Source of the DNA: Anaerolineaceae bacterium
GTDB lineage: Bacteria; Chloroflexota; Anaerolineae; Aggregatilineales; Phototrophicaceae
NCBI GenBank assembly: GCA_020634115.1
Contig: JACKCH010000010.1
Location: 1,006,779 to 1,070,778 of the forward strand
Length of the DNA: 64,000 bases
Direction: 5' to 3'
The notes under the pieces are model-generated. The model was given only the letters and a program-made list of their open reading frames with translations. It was not told the origin of the DNA and searched no databases. Within the stretch, counting starts at the first letter, position 1; each line of letters begins with the position of its first letter. The translations under genes and the position numbers were made by a program. Below are positions 10,301 to 19,253 of the stretch, piece by piece.

Positions 10301-13300
10301 ATTCACCGCTGCGGGAACGTGAGCCGCAAATCATCCTGCGTGAAGACCAGAGCCCACAGTTTAGCGCGATTTTCCCACTGTTCAGTGCTAATCAACCGAT
10401 TGCCCTGTTTAGTGTGACCAGTGATTATATGCGCGACCTCAGCAGTCAGGATTACGAGATTTTTCGGGCGCTGACTGGGCAGATGAGTACTGTTATTGAG
10501 AACCGGCGGCTGCTGGAACGGACAACCCACGCCCTGGATGAGACACAACAGCTTTATCGCGCGAGCCGGAGTATTGCGACGGCTCAGGACGCTAATGTGG
10601 TCTACCAAGTGGCAGCCGAGTCTATTGCCGAATGGGTCACTGGCCTCACCCAAATCTCAATTTTGCTGGCTGGGCCTAATCCAGGCTTGCAAGCGCCTTA
10701 CCTGGATTATGTTTTTGTGCGAATTTTAGATGAAAAGATTACCGAGTCTCACATGGGTATTCGGGTCTCCAGTGAGGCGACGATGTTGCCTTCACTGTTC
10801 TCTGAATCGCGCGAAGCGGTCTATATCGCGAATATTGAGACGGAACTGGCTGAGAACCAGCGACTGCGCCTGGCACTACAACAGAATGGTGCGGTCAGTT
10901 TGATTGCCGCCTCGATTCAGTCCGGTCAAAAATGGTTTGGGATTTTCATCTGCGAAGCTGCAGAAGTAAATGCCCTTGACGAACGTTTCAGACCGTTTAT
11001 TCAGGCTATTGCTGACCAGGTGGGTATCGCTATTGAGAACCGGCAGCTCTTTGAGGAAGCACGGTTAGAGGCGCAGCGGGCGCTGGCACTGGCGGAAGTG
11101 GGCCAGTTGGCGACCCGTATTGGTGCGGACTTTGAGAAGAGCCTGACCGAGGCTTTTGAGCGCATTGCTGAACCGGCCAACTATGATCGTTGGCTGGTCA
11201 TGTTGCGTAATGAAATTGCCCCAGATCTTCTGGAAGATGTGATTTCTCGCAGTGTATCAGGTGCTTCTCAGTGGGAAGGGTCTACGCTGAATCTGGTGAC
11301 TGATGAGCATTCACTGATTGATGCGATTCGTTTTGATCAGCCTATCATCATTAATGAGCCGGGTAAATACCTGGCGTTTCTGGGTGCGTCGCCAAGTGAA
11401 CTGAAAGCGTTAGGTAAGCACATCGTCGCGCCAGTGCGGGTTGGTGGCTCTATCGCGGGAGCGGTGCTGGTTGGGCGTGACCTGAATAGCGTGGACATGA
11501 GCGGGCATGACGAACAGCTTATCCTCACGCTAGCGGCCCAGGTTGCTGTCGCAGCTGAAAACCGACGTCTGTTCTTCCGTGCGGAAAATGAGCGCGAGTA
11601 TCTCAACTCCATTCTTCAGACCATGCCGACTGGCGTGGTGGTGCTGGATGGTCGTACATTAAAGCCGATTCGCTCCAATCATCAGGCTGAAATTCTCTTT
11701 AATGAAGCCCTTTCGCCGGATATTCCGTTTGGCGATGAAATATATAACCTGTTCCGACGTGACACCTATACACCCTATCCCATGACGGAACTCCCGGTTA
11801 TTCATGCCCGCGAAACCGGGCAACCGCAGCTTGCCAGTGACTTGGTGATTTTCAGGAATGACGAGCGGATTGACCTTCTGTTAAATGCTGCGCCGATTCA
11901 CGATAATCGCGGCGATGTCACCGCGATTGTGGCTGCTTTCCAGGACATCACTAACCTGCGTATCCTAGAAGTGGAATTGCAAAACCGTCTGCATGAATCC
12001 GTGACGTTATACGAAGGCATTAAGACCTTATCGAGCGCGACCAACCTGGATGAAGTGTTGGATGCAATCATCAAGCAAATGGAAGACCTGAGTGTCGTGA
12101 ATGGGTATATCGTTCTACTGGATAGTGAAACCGGCAACCAGAGCTTGCAGCGCACGGTCTACCCAGTGGATGTTTTTGACCTTCCGCACGAGGTCCTGAA
12201 GCAGACGGCATTGTTTGTTGAGAATGTTGCTAACAGTCCCGTTCTAAGCGAAAGTGCTAAAGCTGAGTTGGCGCAAAAAGGTGTTCATGCGGTGTCCAGC
12301 CTGCCGATGTGGACCCGTGAACAGTTATTGGGGTGGGCAGTACTTTCACACGATCAACTACCTGCCAGGGTAGGGGATTACCAGCAGCTTTTACGCGCGA
12401 TTGTGGATAATGCTGCTGTATCGCTGGATAACCACCTCCTGTTCCGCAACACTCAGGAAGCCTTTGTTGAAACTATCTCGCTCTATGAAATCAGCCGAAT
12501 GCTCTCACGGGCGACTACGCCAGAAGAAGTGGTCAAAGCGGCAGTCCAACACCTTCGCCAGGATCATATCGAGCGTATCCTGATGATGGAAGTGTTGAGC
12601 AAAGATTTGGACGAAACTTCGGGACATGTGCGCGTGGCGGTCAACTGGCGGCGTGAAGATATCCAGGATATAGACATCCTCAATGTGACGCTGATGCCGG
12701 AACAGTTCCCGAACTGGCGACAGTTGGTGGTGCCATCTATTGTCACGATAGATGATGTGAATCAACAGCCGGATTTGGCTGAAATCGAGGTCTTCGGTTT
12801 CCAGAGTCTGGATATTAGCGCAGTAGCAATTCTGCCGTTGTTCGCCGCCAACCAACCCCTGGGTGTGATTTGGCTCATCAGCAGCAAACCCTATCGGTAC
12901 ACCGAACGCGATTTGCGTATGTACCGGTCATTTACCGAGCAGGCGGCATTGTCGTTGGGTGCGGTGCGGTTGCTGGAACAGACCGAACGGCGGGCGCGGC
13001 AGTTGGCTCTGTCCGCAGAAGTGACCCAGGCGGCTTCGTCTATTCTGAACCTGGATGAGCTTCTGCCCCAGGTAGTCGATCAGATTAAAGATACATTCCA
13101 CTATGATCATGTCCAGATTTTCATGATGGATGCCCGTGACCAGTTTGCAGAATTGCGTGCTAGCACAGGAGAAGCCGGCGAAAAACTATTGAAGCTCAAA
13201 CATAAGCTGGAAAAAGGCTCGATCAGCGTGATTGGGCAGGTGACGGCCAGAGGTGAGCCGGTAGTGGCGCTGGATACGATTGATGCTCGTTACCAGCACA

Positions 13301-15759
13301 AGCCGAATCCCCATCTGCCGCTCACCCGTTCCGAGATGGCGCTACCACTCATCACTGAGGGACATGTGGTCGGCGCGCTGGATGTGCAGTCGAACCGTCC
13401 AAATGCCTTCACACCGGAAGACGCCGACGTGCTCAAACTGCTGGCAGCTCAGATTTCGGTGGCGATCTACAATGCTCGTCTGTTCGCACAGTCGGACAAC
13501 CGCGCTCGGAATCTGGGCTTTCTGTTTGATGTGACGGCTTCGGCTGCCAGCCCGGATGAGTCCCTGGTGGAATCGCTGGAAAATGTGGTTTTCCAGGTGC
13601 GTGATTTGCTGCGGACTCATGTAGTGGCGGTATATCTGCAAGAAGAATATGTTGATCTAGAAGGCAATAGCTTTGCGGTGCTTGCCCCGATAGCGCAATC
13701 CGGTTCGGATCAGCCGCTGACAGAAATGCCGGAAATTCCATTGGATGATTCGCGCCACTTCGTCAGTCAGGCGGCTACAGCAGCCAGACCCTATGTGATT
13801 GCCGATATTGGGCGCGAGTCGGATTATTTGCCGATTTCGTCATCGAGCCATTCAGCAGCGATTATGCCGATGATCTCTGGTAATACGCTGACGGGTATCC
13901 TGATTTTAGAAGACATGCGCTTCAATGCTTACCAGCAGGAAACGATGCTCCTGCTGGGTGCATTAACGAATAACCTGTCTTCCATTGTACAAAGCTCGCG
14001 ATTGTTGGAACGGATTAAAGAGCAAAACGATCAGCTCTTAGAACTCGATAAGCTGCGGAGTGACTTCCTGGCGAATATGAGCCATGAACTCCGTACCCCA
14101 TTGAACTCAATTATCGGGTTCAGTCGAGTGATTCTGAAGGGTATAGATGGCCCACTCACGGAGATGCAGGAACAGGATGTTTCGACCATCTATAACAGCG
14201 GTCAGCATTTGCTGGGCCTCATCAACGACATTCTTGACCAAGCGAGAATCGCCGCCGGGAAGATGGACTTACACGTCGATTACTTCGATGTGAAGCCGGT
14301 GGCTGAAGGGGTGCGCTCGATCGGAATCGGGTTGGTGAAGGATAAACCGATTGAGATGGTGCTGAATATATCGCCATCTCTGCCTCGAGCCTATGGCGAT
14401 GAGTTCCGTACCCGCCAGGTGTTGCTCAACCTTGTCTCCAACGCCAGTAAGTTCACTAATGAGGGACAGATTGCTCTTTCGGTCTATACCGAATTCCACA
14501 AAGAGAGTGGGATGGAGATGGTACGGATTGACGTAGCAGATACCGGTATTGGTATCGCGCATAAAGACCTGCCCCTCCTGTTTGAGTCCTTCCGTCAGGT
14601 TGACTCATCGCTGACGCGGACGGTGGGTGGCACCGGGTTGGGGCTGCCAATCGCCAAGTCCTTAATCGAAATGCAGGGCGGCGCGATGCTGGTTGAATCT
14701 GATGAGGGTCTCGGCTCGACCTTTAGCATCCTGATCCCGACTGCGCCGGTATCACAGGAACAGCTGGAGGAGGCCCGGCAGAGAAGCGCAGCTTCGCTGA
14801 ACCTGAATACCGTAGAGGATACCCAGAATATCACCAAGCCGAAGCGGACTACGCTGTCGCAAAAAACCGTGGAGTCTTTGCCGCCCAAGTCGAAACCGGT
14901 GGAGGAGTTGCCTGAGCCAGATCAAACGGAGAACGGAAACCGGGAGACCCTGGAAATGGCGCGGGCACGACGTAAACGCATCACCGGCACAATGGCTGGG
15001 GTGATGGCGCCCAAGCGTCAGATTTTGATCGCGGAAGAGAACCCCGTGATGGTTGATCAGTACCGCCGGGCGCTCCAACGGGAAGGTTACGATATCTTTG
15101 CCGCCGCCTCTTCGCTGGAAGCGGAGGCGATGGTTTCCGGCCTGCATCCCACGATGATTATCATTGATGCCGGTTTCGCCAACGGGACTTCATGGGATAT
15201 TATCGCCCGCCTGAAGTCTCGTGAGGATACGGAGGACATCCCGATTTTGGTAGCCTCGCTGAGCGATGACGCAGAACAGGCTTTTACGGCGGGAGCGTTC
15301 GGTTTTATCCGGCGGCCATTCACACCAGACCAACTGATTAAGACGGTTTCCCACGCGGAAAAGGAAGGCCAGACCGAACGTATCCTCATCATTGATGATC
15401 GACCGGATAGTACGCGGCTGATTAAGCAAATCCTGGATGCGCAGGGGCGCTATCGGGTATATACTGCACATTCAGGTAGTGAAGGGATTACTCAGGTGGT
15501 GCGCCGCCGCCCCGACCTGATTTTACTCGATCTGCGGATGCCGGAGATGGATGGGTTCGCGGTGTTGGATGAACTCCGCTCACATCCCGAAACTGCGTCT
15601 ATTCCGATTGTGATTATCACAGGGGAGTCACTGAATGAGGACGAGCGGGGGCGGTTATCGGACTTAGAGGTACTTTACAAAATGGACATCAGCGCCGAAA
15701 ATCATGAGGCATTCCTAAATGAAGTTAAATTGTATCTGACAGGGTTAAACGGAGAGTAG
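7399..15759 (+). CDS. Giant multi-GAF hybrid sensor histidine kinase with two receiver domains
   Basis: This 2786-residue protein has a first helix at about 20-45, a dCache-like extracytoplasmic domain to about 335, a second helix near 336-356 and a HAMP segment to about 410. A train of roughly ten GAF or GAF-like units follows, with a PAS domain at about 1395-1530 in the middle. The kinase core begins with HisKA motif FLANMSHELRTPLN (phosphoacceptor His2229) and a HATPase domain with G-boxes (DTGIGI, GGTGLGLPI). Two receivers follow: the first has Asp2590 in IIIDAGF and a degenerate acidic pocket, the second is canonical (IIDD, Asp2711 in LLDLRMPEMDG). The GTG start at 7399 follows GAGAGTAACC; GTG at 7408 is an alternative. 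It sits 6 bases before a PLP enzyme that also carries a receiver. GAF-unit boundaries are approximate. Confidence 0.93.
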   Translation: MDIVQNITSQSHKTLSVHRQIMTRVTAVVIVVFGLLLVLSLALILNRSNNLSSGLEAELILRENQINQFVSESIREAQQVASSNALQMFADGAYDIRSIQDSEIAPASLRSAQDASLLSFLDVFNDFPGRYLEMRYITQSTYSVWTEITVQGGITQTNTDFQFGAKANDPVIDSVMKSSGDILISSVELSQDVSGTYRPVIWMYAPVFHPENPAVILGVIEIKMRALPLLEIVTGATEGMVSEVASERWLLVNNQGQYLADSANANIFLQSLNPARPIGLADNDPDLVDIWQSDRATPVTTLGSQLVSTRLITEGNSADMPWHLFLVVDQGQLPGSRGLLLALAVAATIAGAGATLWVTNRTLLQRLQPLETASVMAAKLASGNIYDTLPPTKSKNALGQLLEAFEYISVRMQDLTADIEDQGAQTIHTLEMAAQISQRAAALTDVDLLLQEMVNWICSQFGYYHAQVYLLDNVGLQADLHHSHGTIGEQLLRENLIVTVGSDSAVGIVARDGETLALSHLDGSLSITGLPTLLQNTRSELVVPLKSGEVVYGVLDIHSIEGTMDQRNIYALQMLADQAAAALKNARELAQTQKQLEQTQRLNRQYTQQSWQETREKHGLKDIYTYNLREVQEVSYREREENAALSLPISVRGEIIGTIDAAPPEGQPFTEGDAFLLEAVANRVALAIEGARLFNETQSSLNLTQQLYALSSNLTKAVSLEDILRAIIESVVQDASSGQLWLFEEGLDFEESFDDEVNEVGWLELKAIWSKPDSAEFRKKDFLNLRLLMSSSPFLQTLQRDRVKLVNDTEHDARIDSHLKGLLQLLSVRAVAIVPFSTRGIWRGIIMIGFPQPREFPPQESRIYAALIDQGGVTIDNRLLHQEQEQNVDELQRLYAASRNINSAQNDLDLVRAVVTASRDSRTSFILSMLEGLLDQTGWPSAARIVARANGGIVTEDDQVYSLVVPPDSPLREREPQIILREDQSPQFSAIFPLFSANQPIALFSVTSDYMRDLSSQDYEIFRALTGQMSTVIENRRLLERTTHALDETQQLYRASRSIATAQDANVVYQVAAESIAEWVTGLTQISILLAGPNPGLQAPYLDYVFVRILDEKITESHMGIRVSSEATMLPSLFSESREAVYIANIETELAENQRLRLALQQNGAVSLIAASIQSGQKWFGIFICEAAEVNALDERFRPFIQAIADQVGIAIENRQLFEEARLEAQRALALAEVGQLATRIGADFEKSLTEAFERIAEPANYDRWLVMLRNEIAPDLLEDVISRSVSGASQWEGSTLNLVTDEHSLIDAIRFDQPIIINEPGKYLAFLGASPSELKALGKHIVAPVRVGGSIAGAVLVGRDLNSVDMSGHDEQLILTLAAQVAVAAENRRLFFRAENEREYLNSILQTMPTGVVVLDGRTLKPIRSNHQAEILFNEALSPDIPFGDEIYNLFRRDTYTPYPMTELPVIHARETGQPQLASDLVIFRNDERIDLLLNAAPIHDNRGDVTAIVAAFQDITNLRILEVELQNRLHESVTLYEGIKTLSSATNLDEVLDAIIKQMEDLSVVNGYIVLLDSETGNQSLQRTVYPVDVFDLPHEVLKQTALFVENVANSPVLSESAKAELAQKGVHAVSSLPMWTREQLLGWAVLSHDQLPARVGDYQQLLRAIVDNAAVSLDNHLLFRNTQEAFVETISLYEISRMLSRATTPEEVVKAAVQHLRQDHIERILMMEVLSKDLDETSGHVRVAVNWRREDIQDIDILNVTLMPEQFPNWRQLVVPSIVTIDDVNQQPDLAEIEVFGFQSLDISAVAILPLFAANQPLGVIWLISSKPYRYTERDLRMYRSFTEQAALSLGAVRLLEQTERRARQLALSAEVTQAASSILNLDELLPQVVDQIKDTFHYDHVQIFMMDARDQFAELRASTGEAGEKLLKLKHKLEKGSISVIGQVTARGEPVVALDTIDARYQHKPNPHLPLTRSEMALPLITEGHVVGALDVQSNRPNAFTPEDADVLKLLAAQISVAIYNARLFAQSDNRARNLGFLFDVTASAASPDESLVESLENVVFQVRDLLRTHVVAVYLQEEYVDLEGNSFAVLAPIAQSGSDQPLTEMPEIPLDDSRHFVSQAATAARPYVIADIGRESDYLPISSSSHSAAIMPMISGNTLTGILILEDMRFNAYQQETMLLLGALTNNLSSIVQSSRLLERIKEQNDQLLELDKLRSDFLANMSHELRTPLNSIIGFSRVILKGIDGPLTEMQEQDVSTIYNSGQHLLGLINDILDQARIAAGKMDLHVDYFDVKPVAEGVRSIGIGLVKDKPIEMVLNISPSLPRAYGDEFRTRQVLLNLVSNASKFTNEGQIALSVYTEFHKESGMEMVRIDVADTGIGIAHKDLPLLFESFRQVDSSLTRTVGGTGLGLPIAKSLIEMQGGAMLVESDEGLGSTFSILIPTAPVSQEQLEEARQRSAASLNLNTVEDTQNITKPKRTTLSQKTVESLPPKSKPVEELPEPDQTENGNRETLEMARARRKRITGTMAGVMAPKRQILIAEENPVMVDQYRRALQREGYDIFAAASSLEAEAMVSGLHPTMIIIDAGFANGTSWDIIARLKSREDTEDIPILVASLSDDAEQAFTAGAFGFIRRPFTPDQLIKTVSHAEKEGQTERILIIDDRPDSTRLIKQILDAQGRYRVYTAHSGSEGITQVVRRRPDLILLDLRMPEMDGFAVLDELRSHPETASIPIVIITGESLNEDERGRLSDLEVLYKMDISAENHEAFLNEVKLYLTGLNGE

Positions 15760-15765
15760 GTTTCA

Positions 15766-17451
15766 TTGGCTGGCACATCTCCCCAACATCATTATCATAT
15801 CGAACTTGAGTGTATCAACTGTCACACCCGTATTCCACTGAACAGCTCCCTAGTGGGCTGTCCGAACTGTGGCGAGAATATTCTGGAAGCACGCTACGAC
15901 TTCCAGGGGTTGCGGGTGGACGAATGGATGGAGGCGATTCAGCGCCGCCGGAATGGGCTGTGGCGGTTTCGAGAAGTGTTGCCCATTCAGGATGCCGCGA
16001 ATATTGTCTCCCTGGGTGAGGGTGGCACGCCGCTGATAAAGTCGCAGGCATTGGCTGCCAATTTGGGCTTAAATCATCTTTATTATAAAGACGAGCGCCA
16101 GGGTCCCACTGGTAGTTTTAAGGATCGGCAGGCGACTGTCGCCATTTCGGCGCTGAAGGAAATCGGCGTTTCCGAAGTGGTGGTCGCCAGTACCGGGAAC
16201 GTAGCGATTGCTTACGCCGCCTATGGTGCGCGGGCCGGGATCAAAGTATGGGCATTTTTCCCCAGTATGGCGCCGGGCGACAAGATGCGCGAAGCCGCCC
16301 TGTACGGCGCAGAGGTGATTAAGATCACTGGGACGTATGATGAAACGAAGGAACTGGCGGCACGTTTCGCCCGGTCTAAAGGGTTGTTCCTGGATCGGGG
16401 CATCAAGAGCGTGGCTGCGATTGAGGCTATGAAGACTATCGCCTATGAAATCGCCGAGCAGTTGGGCGAGGAACTGGAAGATGGTAAACGCTGGCGCACG
16501 CCGGATTGGTTCTTGCAGGGGGTCAGTGGCGGTATGGGGCCGATCGGCGTGGGCAAGGGCTTCCGCGAGATGATTAACTTCGGACTGGTGGATAAGATGC
16601 CGGCGTTGGGGCTGGTACAGTCTGCCGGTTGCGCCCCGATGTCCGAGGCGTTCCAGCGCGGCCAGCGGATCGCTACTCCCATCGAAAACCCGCAGACGCT
16701 GATCTCTACGCTGGCGACGGGCAATCCCGGACGCGCTTACGAAATGCTCTATGATTACGTGCAGGAGCACGGTGGTTATTTCAATTCGGCGACGGATGAG
16801 GAAGCCTTTGATACGGCGATTATCCTGGCGCGAACGGATGGTGTGTCCGTCGAACCAGCGACAGCCGTCACCTTTGCCGGGCTGGTGAAGATGGTGCGCG
16901 AGGGTGTCATCAAGCCGAATGATGTGGTGGTGATGAACGTCTCCGGCCATACGATGGCGGTGGAAAAGCACATCTTGGGCGACCAGTGGCAGCACTCGGT
17001 AGACCTTTCCAAGCAGAAGAAAGCGCCGGTTTTACCGGAGGAGGGCCTGCTTTCGGCGCTGGAACAGGTTGAGTCCCAGGTGAAGAAGATCGTCGTCATT
17101 GAAGATAATGAGGCGGCAGCACGGCTGATTGCACGTATTTTGCGGGCGCGGGGCAATTTTGAAGTCCATACCGCGCCGGATGGCCGGAAGGGAGTTGAGC
17201 TGGTGCGCCAAACTCACCCCGATATGGTAGTTACCGACCTGATGATGCCGGACGTGGATGGGTTTGGTGTGATTGACACGATGAAGGCGGATCCGGCGAT
17301 GGCGCGGATTCCGATTGTGGTCGTGACCGCTAAAGAACTGACGGCTAAAGAACGCTCCCGCCTGGATGGTCAAATCGAAATGCTGCTCCAGAAGGGGTCG
17401 TTCATAGACGAGGATTTTGTGGCGAATCTGGTGAACCAGTTCGAGGACTGA
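15766..17451 (+). CDS. Threonine synthase-like PLP enzyme fused to a response-regulator receiver
   Basis: An N-terminal zinc-ribbon-like motif (Cys16, Cys19, Cys32, Cys35) precedes a fold-type II PLP domain of about 390 residues. GSFKDR at 117-122 supplies the Schiff-base Lys119, ASTGN binds substrate, and a glycine-rich GGMGPIGVG loop would hold the PLP phosphate. Threonine synthase (O-phosphohomoserine to threonine) is the nearest recognisable family, but another beta-replacing activity is possible. After a linker, residues 442-560 form a complete receiver (VVIEDNEAA, phosphoacceptor Asp491 in VVTDLMMPDVDG, then VVVTAKE). TTG start preceded by GGAGAGTAGG; no nearby ATG fits. It lies 6 bases after the hybrid kinase, so kinase control of the enzyme, or a scaffold role, is plausible but unproven. 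Confidence 0.9.
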   Translation: MAGTSPQHHYHIELECINCHTRIPLNSSLVGCPNCGENILEARYDFQGLRVDEWMEAIQRRRNGLWRFREVLPIQDAANIVSLGEGGTPLIKSQALAANLGLNHLYYKDERQGPTGSFKDRQATVAISALKEIGVSEVVVASTGNVAIAYAAYGARAGIKVWAFFPSMAPGDKMREAALYGAEVIKITGTYDETKELAARFARSKGLFLDRGIKSVAAIEAMKTIAYEIAEQLGEELEDGKRWRTPDWFLQGVSGGMGPIGVGKGFREMINFGLVDKMPALGLVQSAGCAPMSEAFQRGQRIATPIENPQTLISTLATGNPGRAYEMLYDYVQEHGGYFNSATDEEAFDTAIILARTDGVSVEPATAVTFAGLVKMVREGVIKPNDVVVMNVSGHTMAVEKHILGDQWQHSVDLSKQKKAPVLPEEGLLSALEQVESQVKKIVVIEDNEAAARLIARILRARGNFEVHTAPDGRKGVELVRQTHPDMVVTDLMMPDVDGFGVIDTMKADPAMARIPIVVVTAKELTAKERSRLDGQIEMLLQKGSFIDEDFVANLVNQFED

Positions 17452-17482
17452 TCGGGACTTTTCATGACAGACTATCAACGTG

Positions 17483-17514
17483 GGGGCGGCAGTATTGTCG
17501 CCCCTTCTGTATTT
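17483..17514 (+). terminator. Hairpin terminator after the PLP-receiver gene
   Basis: GGGGCGGCA pairs with TGTCGCCCC (nine pairs including one G-T) around a GTAT loop. It is followed by the T-rich stretch TTCTGTATTT, 32 bases after the stop codon. It is a plausible end of the signalling operon. Confidence 0.6.
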
Positions 17515-17537
17515 CTACAACAGGTGAGGGTGTTATC

Positions 17538-18764
17538 TTGTTTACCGTGATTGTTTGGTGGAAACCTCTCTATCATGGACTGCTGGTTGCTCTGCTGGTG
17601 GTTGGGCTGGCCGGGTGCGCGGGGGAGGCGACACTACCGCCTGAGATGTCCCGGTGGGGCGAGGTGCTGACGCTGGGGGAGGCGGAACAATCCACTGCGT
17701 CCGCCTTTACGGTTGACGCGAATCGGTTGACGGCATTCTGGGTGGGTGCGGATGAAACCGGAGTCCATCAGGACATGCGGATTATACTTTCCGGCCAGTT
17801 AACCGAGCGCACGGTACTGCCTCTCCCGCCGGAACACCCTTACGGCCAACAGACCGCCCCCGCCAGTCCAGGGAATACCCATCTGCTATGGCTGGATGCC
17901 GGGGAGGACAATCTACCCCGATTGTTTGAGGCGGTGCTGACCCCGGAGATGACGGTTGAGCGTGGGCCACTGGAAGTCTCTGACCGACGTACCCTGCACT
18001 TTACGCACCTGCCCGCCGAGGATAGTGGGTTGCAGGTGGTGTGGAGCGGGGGGACACCGGCTGAACCCCATTTATTTTTCCAGGAAATTGACTCGGCTGG
18101 TCGTCCCAAGCGTCCGCAACCGTTGGGCGTATCTGGGGATTGGCCGTTACTGACTGCTGTAGATGGCAAAACGGTTCTGTTCTGGTTGAACCGGGCGGAG
18201 GAGCAGATTTACAGCGGGGAACTCCTGCCAGGGGTCTTGTTGGCACAGAGGAGCGTGGTCGCGCTGCCGGAACTCACGCCGGGGGATAGGCTGCTGGCGA
18301 TGCAGGTTGGAGCCGACCAGACGCACGCTTACCTGTTCTGGACGATCACGCGGTTGGCGGGCGGAACGGAAACCTGGTATGCCTCCGGGCTGCTGACGGG
18401 CGGGGATTGGTCGTCTCCGGCACGGTTGGGCTTCACGGCGCTGGAGACACCCTTTACTACCGGGTTCAATTCCGGCACGGCGCAAGGGGCGTCGTCGGGC
18501 GTGACGTGGGTCGCGTGGGTTTCCCCGGCACAGACGCAATATGCCGTCCTGCCGGTAGCGGCGGGATGGGGGAAACGGCTGGTCGTCCTCTATTTCCAGG
18601 CGGGGCAGGTGGTGGGGTGGCAGGACATCGCAGGGACGAACGGATTGATCGGCTCGCCGCTGTTGATCGCAGATCGGGACTTACATCTGTACCTGGCGTG
18701 GGCCGACCCGCAGCCCACTGGCAGCGCCGCGCTCAAGATCACCATGACACGACAGGGGGGATGA
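17538..18764 (+). CDS. Putative lipoprotein, possibly beta-propeller
   Basis: The N-terminus is a lipoprotein signal: a hydrophobic stretch followed by lipobox LAGC, with Cys at about residue 27. The mature part of about 380 residues is rich in Trp, Gly and Leu with recurring HLLWLD, VVWSGG, VLFWLN, AYLFWT, VTWVAWV and LYLAWAD strands at regular spacing, which suggests a six- or seven-bladed beta-propeller. No family was recognised. TTG start with GGTGAGG upstream; GTG at 17547 is an alternative. It stands alone between a terminator and a repeat-rich gap. Likely anchored to the outer face of the membrane. Confidence 0.75.
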   Translation: MFTVIVWWKPLYHGLLVALLVVGLAGCAGEATLPPEMSRWGEVLTLGEAEQSTASAFTVDANRLTAFWVGADETGVHQDMRIILSGQLTERTVLPLPPEHPYGQQTAPASPGNTHLLWLDAGEDNLPRLFEAVLTPEMTVERGPLEVSDRRTLHFTHLPAEDSGLQVVWSGGTPAEPHLFFQEIDSAGRPKRPQPLGVSGDWPLLTAVDGKTVLFWLNRAEEQIYSGELLPGVLLAQRSVVALPELTPGDRLLAMQVGADQTHAYLFWTITRLAGGTETWYASGLLTGGDWSSPARLGFTALETPFTTGFNSGTAQGASSGVTWVAWVSPAQTQYAVLPVAAGWGKRLVVLYFQAGQVVGWQDIAGTNGLIGSPLLIADRDLHLYLAWADPQPTGSAALKITMTRQGG

Positions 18765-18765
18765 G

Positions 18766-19053
18766 TCGTCAGTGGTCAGTCCTCAGTTGTCAGTTATCAG
18801 CTGTTCGTGAATGGGTTGTGCTGCAAACGGGTGGCATTTGGCGGCAAAATGCAACTTAACTGCTGATTTTCGGGGGTTTCGATAGTCTGATTTCGCCTCA
18901 AGCCGGTCCATTTTGGATGTTTTTTTGCCGCATTGAAGAAATTTGCTTAAATTGCAGTGATTGCTGCAAGGGTGGTTGTTAGTTTTCAGTTTTCGGTTAT
19001 CAGTGGTCAGCGATTGGTTTTGGTGGTCAGTCATCAGTGGTCAGTTTTCAGTG
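18766..19053. repeat. Intergenic region flanked by two blocks of degenerate TCAGT repeats
   Basis: The 489-base gap 18765-19253 has no credible gene. At 18766-18800 and again at 18977-19053 the sequence is built from a roughly 9-10-base unit, TCAGTGG or TCAGTTNT, repeated with small changes. Between the blocks lies AT-richer unique DNA containing GCGGCAAAATGC and its approximate complement TTTTTTGCCGCATT. Spacing and lack of conserved repeats of 24-40 bases rule out CRISPR. Confidence 0.6.
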
Positions 19054-19113
19054 AGTAGGATAGTGTGTCAGTCCCACCATACCACATAACGGGGCGCAAG
19101 TGGGGAATTTTTG

Positions 19114-19131
19114 TTCAAACATTTGTTTGAA
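19114..19131. promoter_or_regulatory. Inverted repeat upstream of the TPR gene
   Basis: TTCAAAC and GTTTGAA form perfect seven-base arms around ATTT, about 70 bases upstream of a TATAAT. It could be a regulator site or a chance AT-rich palindrome. No cognate regulator is adjacent. Confidence 0.35.
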
Positions 19132-19198
19132 TCTTTGTTTTGGATTTTTGTGTAACCATCTCAACCTCAGCTTAAGAAATTAATCCGCCCTGCCACAC

Positions 19199-19204
19199 TA
19201 TAAT
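19199..19204 (+). promoter_or_regulatory. Consensus -10 element for the TPR gene
   Basis: A perfect TATAAT lies 49 bases before the ATG of the TPR protein. The -35 region at 17-base spacing (GAAATT) is poor, so an activator or relaxed -35 would be needed. Confidence 0.4.
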
Positions 19205-19253
19205 TGATGAGTAGATATGACATCCGCAGCAGTGAAGCAGAGGAGTATCCAAT

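Noticed and set aside
16069..16995. Long minus-strand frame of 308 codons
   Set aside because: It lies entirely antisense to the threonine-synthase-like gene, which has clear motifs. Its Arg/His-rich composition is that of a shadow frame.
18766..19053. Possible CRISPR array
   Set aside because: Repeats are about 9-10 bases, degenerate and without constant-length unique spacers, and no cas gene is nearby.
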